Below, in pieces: positions 11,134 through 21,379 of a stretch of 64,000 bases of DNA. The stretch comes from Whitmania pigra (taxonomy: Eukaryota; Annelida; Clitellata; Hirudinida; Haemopidae), in assembly GCA_021613335.1 (NCBI GenBank), contig JAJTWR010000182.1:1035001-1099000 (forward strand), written 5' to 3'. The position numbers were made by a program, and so were the translations under genes. The notes under the pieces were generated by a model, which had not been told where the DNA came from, did not search any database, and saw nothing but the letters and a program-made list of their open reading frames with translations. Each line of letters starts with the position of its first letter. The stretch's first letter is position 1.

Positions 11134-12499
11134 CTGAAAAAAGTAGTTCTTCCCTTATAAGCAATCTAAAGTTATTAATTAAAAGCACCACGTATTAAGT
11201 GCGTCTAATCAACGATGGACACGTTCCTCGGCATCTTAAGCATTGCACCTAACAATGCTACTTCCAAAATGTCAAAAGTAAGTAGTATATTTTTATTTTC
11301 GTTTTGTATCAGGTATGCTTAGTGCGAAAATAAGCCAGTGCTTCTTCAACCATTAATGAAAATAGTTATGGTTTGTTGACATAAGTAAAATAAATCTAAA
11401 ATACTGAAGTCATTAAAAATTAGTATAGCTGTAAGTTGTCAGTTTAAGTATTTTTGGAATTTACTTCAGAATTATAAATTTAATAGAATTCTATGGAATT
11501 CCATGGATTCAGGAGAATTGTAACTAAATAAAAATTTTGAAATTTGTCATGACTAGTTTTGTCTTGAATAGATGTCTATTTATGATGAGACAACTTTAAC
11601 ATAAATTTGAACAATTTTGGTTTTCAGCAGAAATACCAAAAGGAATTTCTTTAAAATCGAAAAAAATAATAAAATACTCCTGCAAGCCACATTCTTGACA
11701 CTTGAAGCTGGTACCTTTACCATCATCATATTGATGATAATGTTTTGGATGATTAAGGTATGCTTCACTATTCGCACAGGGTTCCACGAAATAATTTCAA
11801 ATCTAAAGTCGAGTTTCAATTCCGATTAAGGTTTACAGTGCCTTCCATCTGAATACATGTATGTGTCGGATGACTTTCCAAAGTAACAGGCTGTTTATTA
11901 TGAATGGTTGGGATTCATATCTGACCACGATACCTGATGTTGCTGCTTTGTTAACGATATATTGTCAGAAGATGCAATCTTGGCTCAGCCACCTCTACTT
12001 TATGTTCGCATCATTACATTTAATTTCAATAATAGATGTGCTAGTTTTACGACCAGTATTGCATCTTTACTGTATCTGATAGTATCTTTATTACACTTTT
12101 ACGCATTACATGTCACACATATTCCGTGTATTACTAACATCTTATGCAAATACACTAAGTTTGCTCCAAATTCATGACAGCTATAATAATACCAAAAAAA
12201 TTACCATATTGCGTCTACCTTTATAAATTACTTGAACTCAATAATTCAGATGTTTTTGTAACTCATCAGAAATGCAAGAGAATCGCGTGTCACCCTCTCG
12301 TCGCAAAACTGCCCCACCGACGTCTGGAAGTTAACGCTTGAATTCATTCTGATATTTGTACTGATTCGTTTTTGTAAGAATTTCGTAAACCATTTATGTG
12401 CTAGATAATTGCAGAACATGAATTAAGTGCCTTCGTTGTAAAATGACAGATTCCTTAAAACAATCAGCAGTTCATTTATAAAATATATATTATATCTAT

Positions 12500-13775
12500 A
12501 TAATTAATAAACAGGAATCAACACGGAATTGTGAGTGGTAGATCCACTGTAACAAATCTACTTAAACGCACGCAACAATGGTCAGAAGCACTCCATTTCA
12601 TTCTGTGGACTTCATATACTTAGACTTTAAAAAGACATTTGACTCAGAAGCGCTCAATAAGCTTTTAACCAAATTACAAATGTTACGGCATCCATGACAA
12701 CATTATGGAGTGGCTTGCAAACTTCCTTTCACATAGGAAACAGTGCGTTAAAACAGGTGGAATTTTATCAAATATCGCTCCTGTGACCAGTGGTGTTCAC
12801 CAAACAGTGTGCTTGGCCCCACACTCTTTTCATTATACATCAATGATCTGCTTGATATATTCAAAAATAATGATGTTTTTTGCAAGCTATTTGCTGATGA
12901 TGTTAAGCTCTGTTGCTTCCCAACTTCATCCGAAACCCAACTACAGTCTGCTCTCGACAAGATAGCTCAGTGGAGTCACATCTGGCAACTCCAACTCGCA
13001 CCAAAAAAATGCCAGGTTGTTTCCATAGCAGGTCGCAGAAACAAAATAATCATGAGTACTCTATTAACGCTCAGACCCTCCAGCAAGTGGGTTAGGGATC
13101 TCGGGATTATGATTGACCCAAGCTTAAAGTTTGCAACACATTTACATAATCACTCATAAAGCTGCAGCAGTTTCATGGAGAATCAGGGCATCTTTCTCCT
13201 CAAGAGACCAGGATGTCTTAAAGATTGCGTTTTGCAATTACCAATTTTTGAATATTGTCCACCAGAATGGAACTCTCACCACAAATATCCAATTGACAGA
13301 GTTGAAAAAATACAAAAAATATTAACCAAATCAATTCCATCAGTTGCTAAATACCCCTGCATAGAAAGACTAAGGCATCTTAGAGTTATGACTCTGGAGA
13401 GAAGCCGCCTCTTGGCTGACTTGGCGGACTCCTCCCTGAAGCATACGTTACTCGTCCAGGATTACTCAGACACGAGAGGGCACAGTTTCAAATTTCGATG
13501 CATTAAATTTTCAACAGACGTCACCTTGTCTCTGCAACAGGATCGCTAAACCATGTAATGCACTGCCAAATGAAATCGCGAACTCAAATACAATTTCTAG
13601 TTTTAATGCACTAATATGCTACTTTGACCTTAATAGTTTCTTAACATATACCTGATTATCCATGCCATTCGGACCTTGTGTTGCTCTTTTGTATGTAAAT
13701 TGTACAGACTTGTGTTAGTGATCTCAAAGTCCTTCCAGTTTGATGTTTAATAAATAAATAAATAATTAAATATAT
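12500..13775 (+). mobile_element. Decayed non-LTR retrotransposon (jockey/CR1-like reverse transcriptase fragment)
   Basis: Reverse transcriptase blocks are readable in several shifted frames. Near 12600 is a segment encoding DFKKTFDS-like residues, followed by MEWLANFLSHRKQCV, then LGPTLFSLYINDL, then the catalytic FADDVKL near 12890 and a downstream thumb-like region (ERLRHLRVMTLERSRLLADL). At least two frameshifts and stops break it, and the 5' part with the endonuclease is missing. It ends in a short-repeat tail, gtttaataaataaataaat (about 13746-13770). It lies inside duplication unit 2 and has no counterpart in unit 1. Confidence 0.8.
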
Positions 13776-13799
13776 ATAGCATCAGCTCCTCATTGTTGC

Positions 13800-13905
13800 T
13801 TTTGTTGTTTATTAACGACCGATGCATAAGCAGATGATTAGGATTGTGCATTCACGGCGGGATTAGAACCCGTGCTGCCATCGAATGAGAATCGACACCC
13901 CGTTT
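13800..13905 (-). mobile_element. tRNA-derived SINE, family B
   Basis: Read on the minus strand, it has gatggcagcacgggttctaa (a B-box-like ggttctaatccc) and then a body ending in gttaataaacaac. It matches the copies at 43013-43131 and 48431-48543. The A-box part is weak in this copy. Confidence 0.65.
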
Positions 13906-14164
13906 TTAATTTTAATTTATGCACTTTCCGTAGACAAAGGTTGTGAACACGGCCACACATCGATACTGTTGTGTCATATGAGGGAACCAATTTTATTTAT
14001 GTTGCTGGAAATGTAATGACGATTGAAATCACAAAATTATTTCACGAAATGAGGTTTCATGAGTTCACAAATGTGTTTTTATAAATTAGACATAAATTAA
14101 GAGATAAATTTAAAGACAGGTGCAACACGGGTTCAAATTCATCGTCTTGGATGAACATGATGTC

Positions 14165-14320
14165 TGTAATGTTTTTGTTATTTCAAAGTTTAACGGTTTA
14201 TCTACAATGTCAATAACAACTAATGCAAACAGTGCAGAACACAAGATGGCGACCACCAACAACACACGCCTAACCAAAGATCACTGATCAAACAAAATAT
14301 AAACATAGATATATGTCACA
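14165..14320 (-). repeat. 3' LTR of Ty3/gypsy element
   Basis: This 156-bp LTR is nearly identical to that at 17306-17461 (one clear difference, ccaaaga versus ccaatga). In element orientation it begins TGTGACA and ends CATTACA. A polypurine tract, aaggggaga, sits directly before it in element orientation (14322-14330 region). Confidence 0.95.
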
Positions 14321-14377
14321 TCTCCCCTTATTCAACTAATGTCCTTCATTGATCGGATGATGATGGAACTCCTTCCT

Positions 14378-15280
14378 TCAGAGATCTGCAAAACGGACTG
14401 GAGATTTGGAGATCCTTCCTGACCTAGTCCGGTATTCAGTCATAGTAGAATCAGTGGGGTGTACAGAAGGTGCTTCAGTCGGTTCTTGGTTGTTTTCATT
14501 GACCTCTATGGGCTCGTCCGTTTGAACTGAAATGACTGGAGGGGATTCCTCTGTGGTTCTGAGATGACGCCGATTTCTCCTGAGTTTTCCACCCGACTCT
14601 GTAGTCACGATGTACGATCGAGGGGCGTCATGCTTGTTGTCCACTTGTCCTAGAATCCACTGGCCCTGATGACGTATTCTAACTGTTTCTCCTGACTGCA
14701 GTTCTGGTAGGCTACGAGCTCCTCTGTCGTAGTACATCTTCTGCTTTTTCTGCAAGTTTTTTAGTTGTTTCTGGCCATTAACCGCTTGGGGCATCAGCAG
14801 AGACTTTGGAGCTGGCATGAGCTTGCCTGGTGTGTAGACCACTTTGAGGTTGAACTTAAGTAGTCTGAGCAACATTCTCTGAAGTCGTGGAGTGGTTGCT
14901 GCTATGGGCTTGCGAAAAATTGCTTCCAGTGGGCGATGATCACTCTGGATGATGGTCAGTTGTCCATAGATAAATTGGTAAAATTTTTCACAAGCAAAGA
15001 CTATTGCTAACAGCTCCTTCTCAATTTGAGCATAGCGGGTTTCTGCATCTGTTAGAGCTCTTGAAGCAAATGCTATTGGCTGTCCTTCTTGAAAAAGACA
15101 AGACCCTAATCCTGATGAAGAGGCGTCAGTTTGGATAGTGATCTGCTTGGTAGGATCAAAAAATCTCAATGTTGGGGCTTTTACTATGCTGTCTTTCAAT
15201 GCTTCAAATGCTTTTCTGTGTTGAGCTGCCCAGGTCCACGTCATGCCTTCTTTCATCAGCATTCTCAGTGGATCTGTCAT
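14378..15280 (-). pseudogene. gypsy RNase H and integrase C-terminal remnant (300 codons)
   Basis: The frame begins with the RT connection region and RNase H, with catalytic-type TDAS and the conserved ELLAIVFACEKF. It reaches the segment YTPGKLMPA that ends RNase H in this family. After that the frame passes directly into KKQKMYYDRGARSLPEL, a sequence typical of the C-terminal end of integrase, and a Thr/Glu-rich tail ending in RTRSGR. The zinc-binding HHCC and DDE core of integrase are absent, so a deletion of roughly 1-1.5 kb is inferred. It lies in a different frame from the upstream polyprotein because of a one-base change in an A5/T5 run near 15286-15290. Confidence 0.9.
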
Positions 15281-17306
15281 TGATGAAAAATTGGGAATAA
15301 AACTTTGAGAGGTAAGTCACCATGCCTAAGAATCTATGAAGTTCTTTCTTGTTGGTTGGTGCTTCTAACTTTTCAATTGCCTGGATTTTGTTGGGATCTG
15401 GACTGACTCCCTTTTCCGACAATAAGTGACCTAGGTATCGGACTTGATGTACCTTGTACTGAAGCTTCGACTTATTGAATTTTACGTTGTGCTGTCGTGC
15501 TCGTTCCAACACTTTCCTCAAAGTTTCATCGTGCTCAGCCTCATTTCTCCCTGCGATAATAAGGTCGTCAAAGACTATGCGGACATTCGGTATGTCACCG
15601 AATGTATCAGTGTTTCTCTTCTGAAAAACTTCAGGTGCTGACGTTATGCCAAATGGGAGACGAGTAAAGGAATATCTTCCAAATTGGCTGTTAAACGTAC
15701 ACAACCTGGAACTCTCTTCATCCAGCTTTATTTGATGAAAACCATCCTTCATATCAATGATGGTGAACACAGTCATGCCATGGAGTTGTGCTGTAACATC
15801 CTCACATGTGGGAATAGCATAGTGTTCCCTTTTTATGGCGGTATTAAGGTCTCTTGGATCAAGACACAATCTGATAGATCCATCTTTCTTTTCAACCAGT
15901 AACAAGCTGCTCACCCATTCCGTCGGTTCATCGCGCTTAACCAAGACTCCTGCTTCAATCATCTGATCCAACTTTTGCTTGAGTTTTGGCTGGAGAGACA
16001 ATGGAACACGTCTTGGAGGGTGAATTTTGGGTGTAATGGAAGCATCAACAACAATATGGTGTTCTTTGGGATAACATCCCAATCCTTGGAAGACATCTTG
16101 ATATTCCTCTAAAGTCTTCTTTGATGCCATCTGTGTCACGCTGTCAATCCTGCTTATCAGGTTCAGCTCCAGACAACTTGGCAGGCCCAAGATTGTAGGT
16201 ACTTGGCGGTTGACCACGAAAAAATCGGTCGGAATACTTCTTCCACGATGTTGGATGAGAATGGTGACCAATCCTGCTGGGTTTACCTTGTCGTTACTAA
16301 ATGAAGTGAGTACAGCTTTTGTAGTGCGAAGAGGTGGACGATCTTTCATGTGTCTGAAAACATTTTGTGATAAAATGTTCACCTCTGCACCTGTGTCTAC
16401 TTTGCACCTAAGCTTGGTTTTACCCACGAGGAGTTCTTTCCACCACGATGTTTGTTGAACATTTCCAAGCTTGCACATTGACACGAAAAATGATTGCACT
16501 TCATGGACAGGAGATGGTCTCTGTCTCGAACGAGATGTGGATCTCTGTCTTGGCGTCGTCTTGGTATTCCTACAACATCTGGCGTAATGGTTCTGTTTGC
16601 CGCAGGACAAGCACTGCTTACCGTACGCTGGGCACTTCCTTGGTGGATGCTGTCCTCCACAGTTTCCACACTGCTTTACATCCAATGCTTGGAGATTGGT
16701 GGTGAGTGGTTTTGCGCTCTTTATAGCTAGCACCGCTGAGTTGTCACCAGAAATACTCTTAACCTGGGCTTTGCATGACTCCGATGCTCTGCAGATGCTA
16801 ACTGCTCTTTCGAGAGTGAGTTTGTCGTCTTGAAGGAATCTTTCAAGGAGCGAGCGATCCGCACATCCGAGTACGATCCTGTCTCTCATCATAGACTCCA
16901 CTTGGTCTCCGAACTCACATGACTTTGCTTGGTTCTTCAGTTTGGTAACAAATGCGTCAATCGGTTCATCCGGCAGCTGTGATAACTGCCAAAAAGCGAC
17001 CCTCTCCGTGATCGAGTTTAACTTCGGCGTGCAATATGCTTCAAACTTCTTGATCACTTCTTCCAAATTGTTAGCATCCGAGTTTCTGTCAAACGTGAAT
17101 GCGTTGAAGATTGGAAGAGCATCCGGTCCTAAGTAGCTGAGGAGCATGGCTATCTTGATGCTCTCAGGCTTGTCCAGACATTCCGAGGCCGTCAAATGTA
17201 TATTGAACATTTGAATGAACAATCGCCATTCTTCGGCGAGGTTCGCCGTATCGAATCGAAATGTATAAGATCGATTGAAAATAAAATCTTTCGTCGACTG
17301 CGCCAT
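15204..17306 (-). pseudogene. gypsy gag-protease-reverse transcriptase polyprotein (700 codons)
   Basis: The gag portion (residues 1-260) contains two zinc knuckles (CGNCGGQHPPRKC and CLSCGKQNHYARCC). The protease has the active-site triplet DTGA near residue 305. Reverse transcriptase follows, with VEKKDGSIRLCLD, LPFGITSAPE and the catalytic VFDD box (Val-Phe in place of the more usual Tyr-x). The frame runs off into unrelated residues and stops at 15204 because of the frameshift near 15286. The start codon straddles the LTR border: its A is the last LTR base (17306) and its TG begins the putative primer-binding site. The element could not make its own integrase. Confidence 0.92.
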
Positions 17307-17461
17307 GTAATGTTTTTGTTATTTCAAAGTTTAACGGTTTATCTACAATGTCAATAACAACTAATGCAAACAGTGCAGAACACAAGATGGCGACCACCAA
17401 CAACACACGCCTAACCAATGATCACTGATCAAACAAAATATAAACATAGATATATGTCACA
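17306..17461 (-). repeat. 5' LTR of Ty3/gypsy element
   Basis: Partner of the LTR at 14165-14320, same length and bounded by TG...CA in element orientation. It is followed inward by tggcgcagtcg, which begins with the TGG expected of a tRNA primer-binding site. Confidence 0.95.
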
Positions 17462-17631
17462 TATGTTCATATATGAACATGATGTCCATGATGAGGGCCT
17501 TGCTATTTACCAGTTCAAATTAAGAATACAAAAAATTTAAAATTTATAATCTTTAAATATTTTTTAAAGTTTGACGCAAGTATTGCGATTTAATAAAAGA
17601 TGTTCTTAAAAGCCAATTTCTGAAACTAAGA

Positions 17632-18639
17632 TTAAGAACAATCGTGTCGACTTACAATGTTTATTTTTTTAAAGCTTTTATAAAACATTTTTATGGAACC
17701 GCTTTTGAAGCCATAAATGAACGGATTTATGCAACTAGTGGACATCCCGAAGAATAGAAAGATGTGCCATTCTTTGGTGTCGAGGCTGAAGTCACTACAG
17801 CATCCTATGTTCAACAAGATGAAGTAGATGGATGCTGGAATCCAGAGGATAACAAATGTCACCGTGACAAAGATCATGGTCTTCAAAATTGTCATTTGGA
17901 TTTTGTCATCTTTGACGTCTTTGACATCTTTGGCGTCGGTTTGACCTGGCTCGACTTTGACGTTTTTCCGAATTATAGAAATAATGCAGGCATAGGAAAA
18001 TATAAAGACGACGACTGGAATGACATATACACCGAGAGTGTAGTAAATCGCAAAAGCATCACCGTCATGTTTCGATGGCCACTTGAGGAAAGCACCACAA
18101 TTGTGACCAGAAAAATCCGTCGAAACCCAGGTCGTTGGAATGTTCTTCAAAGTAGAGTCAATCCAGACAAAAATGATGCTTCCCCAGGTGATCCAAGTCC
18201 ACTCGCGCTGATGGTTTCTGTGCCAGAGAGGAAATTTCACCAGAACGAATCTTTCTACAGAGATGAAAACTAGATTCGTGACCGAGCCGTTGAGGCAAAT
18301 CCACAAGCAAGCCTCGCTACCAAGGAGGAGGCACAGGACTTTGTGCACGGTGCCAAAGAGTTTGACCTGAGCCATCTTCCAACTATAGGTTATGATGATA
18401 AGCACCGATGATGCGAGATCGAAAACCAGTTGACTGACAATGAATAGGGATTTCCCTTTCGACGACATTGACACGAGAATGTAAAGTACAAATCCATTGA
18501 CAACGGTGCCTGTGATTCCCAAGAGGACATTCAATCCAAGAAATGGAAAGTCTAACGCACTCTTGGAAATGTTATGGCTGAATGGTGGATCAGACGTTTG
18601 TTCGGTACTATTGAAATTGTCGAAATTCATATCTGACAT
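17632..18639 (-). CDS. Rhodopsin-type (class A) orphan G-protein coupled receptor, copy 2 (335 aa)
   Basis: Tandem sibling of the receptor at 10141-11133, with the same seven-segment layout and the same ERF, FP and NPFIY signatures. It is fully open. The main length difference is an extra VKD triplet in the third intracellular loop (KDVKDVKDD against KDVKDD in copy 1), a 9-bp repeat expansion, plus a two-residue C-terminal extension. Scattered substitutions occur in TM4, TM5 and TM6. An acceptor-like tttttttag directly precedes the ATG, as in copy 1. The retroelement at 14165-17461 lies just downstream of its 3' end and could supply an altered polyadenylation context. Ligand and G-protein are unknown. 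Confidence 0.9.
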   Translation of the reverse strand: MSDMNFDNFNSTEQTSDPPFSHNISKSALDFPFLGLNVLLGITGTVVNGFVLYILVSMSSKGKSLFIVSQLVFDLASSVLIIITYSWKMAQVKLFGTVHKVLCLLLGSEACLWICLNGSVTNLVFISVERFVLVKFPLWHRNHQREWTWITWGSIIFVWIDSTLKNIPTTWVSTDFSGHNCGAFLKWPSKHDGDAFAIYYTLGVYVIPVVVFIFSYACIISIIRKNVKVEPGQTDAKDVKDVKDDKIQMTILKTMIFVTVTFVILWIPASIYFILLNIGCCSDFSLDTKEWHIFLFFGMSTSCINPFIYGFKSGSIKMFYKSFKKINIVSRHDCS

Positions 18640-18713
18640 CTAAAAAAAGTAGTTCTTCCCTTGTCAGCAATCTAAAGTTATTAATTAAAAGCACCACGTA
18701 TTAAGTGCGTCTA

Positions 18714-18899
18714 GCAGGTTAGCCGAATGGGTTACTTGCCTGCATACGGCGGTAATGGCAACAGTGGTAATGTGTCGTGTTCGAAACCCAGCCTGCACTG
18801 CCGCCTGCGCCCTTGAGAAGGAGTATGATATAAATGGTTACAAGAAGCGCATCTGACGCTATGCATATGGCTTTGTATAAATGAAGTTACAATTACAAT
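18714..18899 (+). mobile_element. tRNA-derived SINE, family A
   Basis: The head resembles a tRNA: acceptor-stem arms gcaggtt and agcctgc can pair, an A-box-like ttagccgaatgg follows the 5' arm, and the B-box is gttcgaaaccc. The body ends in tataaatgaagttacaatta. The unit 1 counterpart near 11206 is an empty site. Other copies are at 34585, 48791 and 49460. Confidence 0.85.
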
Positions 18900-19379
18900 G
18901 AACGATAGACACGTTCCTCGGCATCTTAAGCTTTGCACCTAACAAATCTACTTCCAAAATGTCAAAAAGTAAGTAGTATATTTTTATTTTCGTTTTGCAT
19001 CAGGGATGCTTAGTGCTTAGTTCTTCAACGATTAACGAAAATAGTTATGGTTTGTTGACATAAGTAAAATAAATCTAAGATACTGAAGTCATTAAAAATT
19101 AGTATAGCTGTAAGTTGTCATTTTAAGTATTTTGCAATGTACTTCAGAATCATAAATTTAATGGAACTCTATTGCATTCCATGAATTCAGGAGAATTGCA
19201 TTTATATGTTAGAATTTCTCATAACTAGCTTTGTCAAGAATCGATGTTTCATGGTGAGATAACCTTAGTTCAAATTTGGAATGCTAACACTTTTGGCTTT
19301 TGTTCACCTGATTACAAAACGCAATTTCTTTAAAGTCGAAAAAATGTAAAATATTTCTGTAAACCGCAGATTATTATTA

Positions 19380-20550
19380 TTACCTTCAATCTCTGAAGTA
19401 ATCAAATCTTTAAAAGTATTTCAAAATCAAGCTAGGTCAGTATGCGGTCTTACGGGGAGTAAACTAACAAATTCTATTTCATTTATATCCTGCCGTTCTT
19501 TAAAAGTCTTAAATTAGAAAAGACTAATAGATCCACACCTCTGCCATTGCGTAAAGGTAAACAAAATAGATAATTAATCTTTTTTAAAAAAGAGAAGATC
19601 CATAATTTCACAGGAAACCATTAGCTTTCCAGTGACGAAATTACTTGATTCCACGCGATCATAAAAGCAGGTGTTATCCGAAACATGAAACCGTGAAAAC
19701 AATTTTTAAGAAGCTTTCATGAGCAATGTCATAAGCTTATTCTTTTCTAATCGAAAAATAGATAACATTTGAAAATATATATTGAGATGCTTGGAGCAGC
19801 TTAATAGTTAAGTAACCAAAAAAGAGGAACTTTAAAAAGAAGGATTGCAAGTTCTAAACTGTGGCCTTCGTGTAATAAACGACCCAACTACTTTTATTCA
19901 ACTCTTGAATTATTACATTTGTATTTGAGTTATACCCATTTAAATATAATATATTTAATAGGCAAAATTTTTAAAACTTCTTATGTCCCTAATAGCTAAA
20001 TGAAAATATTAATCATGTAGCGATAAAGAGAATAAAGAGAGTCTGTATAACGGCCGATGATTCCTAAACCTTTAAAGGATTATACTAAAAAGTAGCTTAT
20101 TAAACAGTAATGATGAGTTCTAAATATGTAATAAACAATTAGGACTATTGAAACTCATTGATGAGGGATTTGTTGTTGTAACAGAGAAAATTTATGCATC
20201 ACGAAGAAAACAAAATTGTAAAAATTAGGAAAATATAAATATAATTTGTTATATTTAATTAAAAATAAAAATATTAAATTCATAAATGATTTACTTTGAA
20301 GTTTAGTTTACTTTAGTTTTAGCTTATTAAGTTGGAGAACGAAAATTTTAAAACAATTTCTATTTGTATAATTTATAATTATTAAAAAATTTAAAATCAC
20401 TAGTATATTAAATAAAATAATTATTTATAAAAATATTTAACCATTTTTTCGTGCTTGAATTGTTTTGATTGTCCAACTTCCTTTCCGTTGAACGTAACTC
20501 TCTGGTCGGTAGATCCTTCGCACCATCCAGCGTTTAACACTTCAATACAG
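19380..20550. other. AT-rich intergenic stretch, no gene seen
   Basis: No exon, repeat family member or RNA gene could be recognised. Immediately upstream of RPL12 a pyrimidine-rich string (cttcctttccg near 20468) could belong to a TOP-type promoter of a ribosomal protein gene, which is only a suggestion. Confidence 0.4.
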
Positions 20551-20552
20551 AA

Positions 20553-21316
20553 ATGGGACCCAAGTTTGATCCAACTGAAGTTAAGATTGGTAAGTCGCCG
20601 AATTTTGCGATGTATAAATTATTCCTATGCTTTTCGTATTTGTCTCATCATGTGCATTGGAGCACGATCGAACTTCCTTCACGATATATCTGGAGCTAAG
20701 ACCGTACTTGTTTTCTACTAATAGTTTATCTGAGGGCCGTTGGTGGTGAAGTCGGTGCGACTGCAACTCTTGCCCCCAAGATTGGTCCTCTTGGTCTCAG
20801 CCCCAAGAAAGTCGGAGAAGATATTGCCAAGGCCTCACAGGACTGGAAGGGTCTCCGCGTGACCGTTCAGTTGACCATTCAGAACCGTCAGGCTCAGGTC
20901 ACTATCATCCCATCAGCTTCTTCCCTGATCATTAAGGCCCTCCAAGAGCCACCTAGGGACAGAAAGAAGGTCAAAAACAGTAAGTTAAATTGTTATTGTC
21001 CGTGTCTCGATGTGGGGAAAATTATGTTTATTTATTCATTTTAGTTAAGCACAATGGTAACCTCACTCTCGAGGAGGTCATCGGAGTTGCCAGGGTGATG
21101 CGCCCCAGGAGTTTGGCCAGGCATTTGTCTGGAACTGTCAAGGAGATCTTGGGAACCTGCCAGTCTGTTGGCTGCACAGTCGATGGATGCCACCCACATG
21201 ACGTGATTGACAAGATCAACAATGGTGAAGTGGAGATTCCAGAAGTAAGAATGTTACTTGTTTATTTAACAATAGTATGAATAGTATTATAAACTTATTT
21301 CTTTTTTCAGAACTAA
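20553..21316 (+). CDS. RPL12: 60S ribosomal protein L12 (uL11), 4 exons, 165 aa
   Basis: Exons 20553-20589, 20725-20979, 21045-21244 and 21311-21316 join in frame with GT-AG borders and give 165 residues, the usual length of the animal protein. The protein starts [11 protein letters not shown] and contains the strongly conserved [42 protein letters not shown] and QSVGC-VDG-HPHD blocks. It is a component of the large-subunit stalk base that binds 28S rRNA and the P-protein stalk and contacts elongation factors. The last coding exon is tiny, contributing only Asn and the stop. A polyadenylation signal aataaa lies at about 21357. An acceptor-like acag two bases before the ATG suggests a 5' UTR intron. 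Confidence 0.97.
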
Positions 21317-21379
21317 GTGTTTTCAAAACAGACTGGAGTGAATTTGCACTTTTCAGAAATAAACTTGATAAATCCATGA

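Larger units (their letters stand above)
8060..11680. repeat. Tandem segmental duplication, unit 1
   Basis: This segment is collinear with 11690-19380. Matching landmarks include the block around 8150-8460 (with 11695-12000), the block around 9310-9505 (12030-12290), the block 9790-9990 (13970-14160 plus 17473-17500), the GPCR gene (10141-11133 with 17632-18639) and the GPCR 5' flank 11150-11600 (18650-19260). Identity is high in the GPCR and lower, with indels, in flanks. Unit 1 is the shorter copy and serves as an empty-site reference for insertions in unit 2. Confidence 0.85.
14165..17461 (-). mobile_element. Ty3/gypsy LTR retrotransposon, internally deleted
   Basis: A 3.3-kb element with two 156-bp LTRs, a polypurine tract and a primer-binding-site-like tggcgcagtcg directly after the 5' LTR. 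It encodes gag, protease, reverse transcriptase and RNase H, but the integrase core is missing: RNase H sequence runs straight into a C-terminal integrase-like tail. The element sits in the 3' flank of GPCR copy 2; the equivalent site in unit 1 (near 9968) is empty. No perfect short target duplication is visible, but the host string atgaacatgatgtc occurs on both sides (14151-14164 and 17473-17486). Near-identical LTRs point to a fairly recent insertion. Confidence 0.95.
11690..19380. repeat. Tandem segmental duplication, unit 2
   Basis: This is the second copy of the unit at 8060-11680. It is about twice as long because it has received a LINE fragment plus SINE (about 12480-13910), a Ty3/gypsy element (14165-17461) and a SINE (18714-18899). 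It lacks the foldback MITE found in unit 1. Confidence 0.85.

Noticed and set aside
18714..18800. Functional tRNA gene at the SINE A head
   Set aside because: It has a good acceptor stem and boxes but an irregular D/anticodon region, and it recurs with the same non-tRNA tail in four places.
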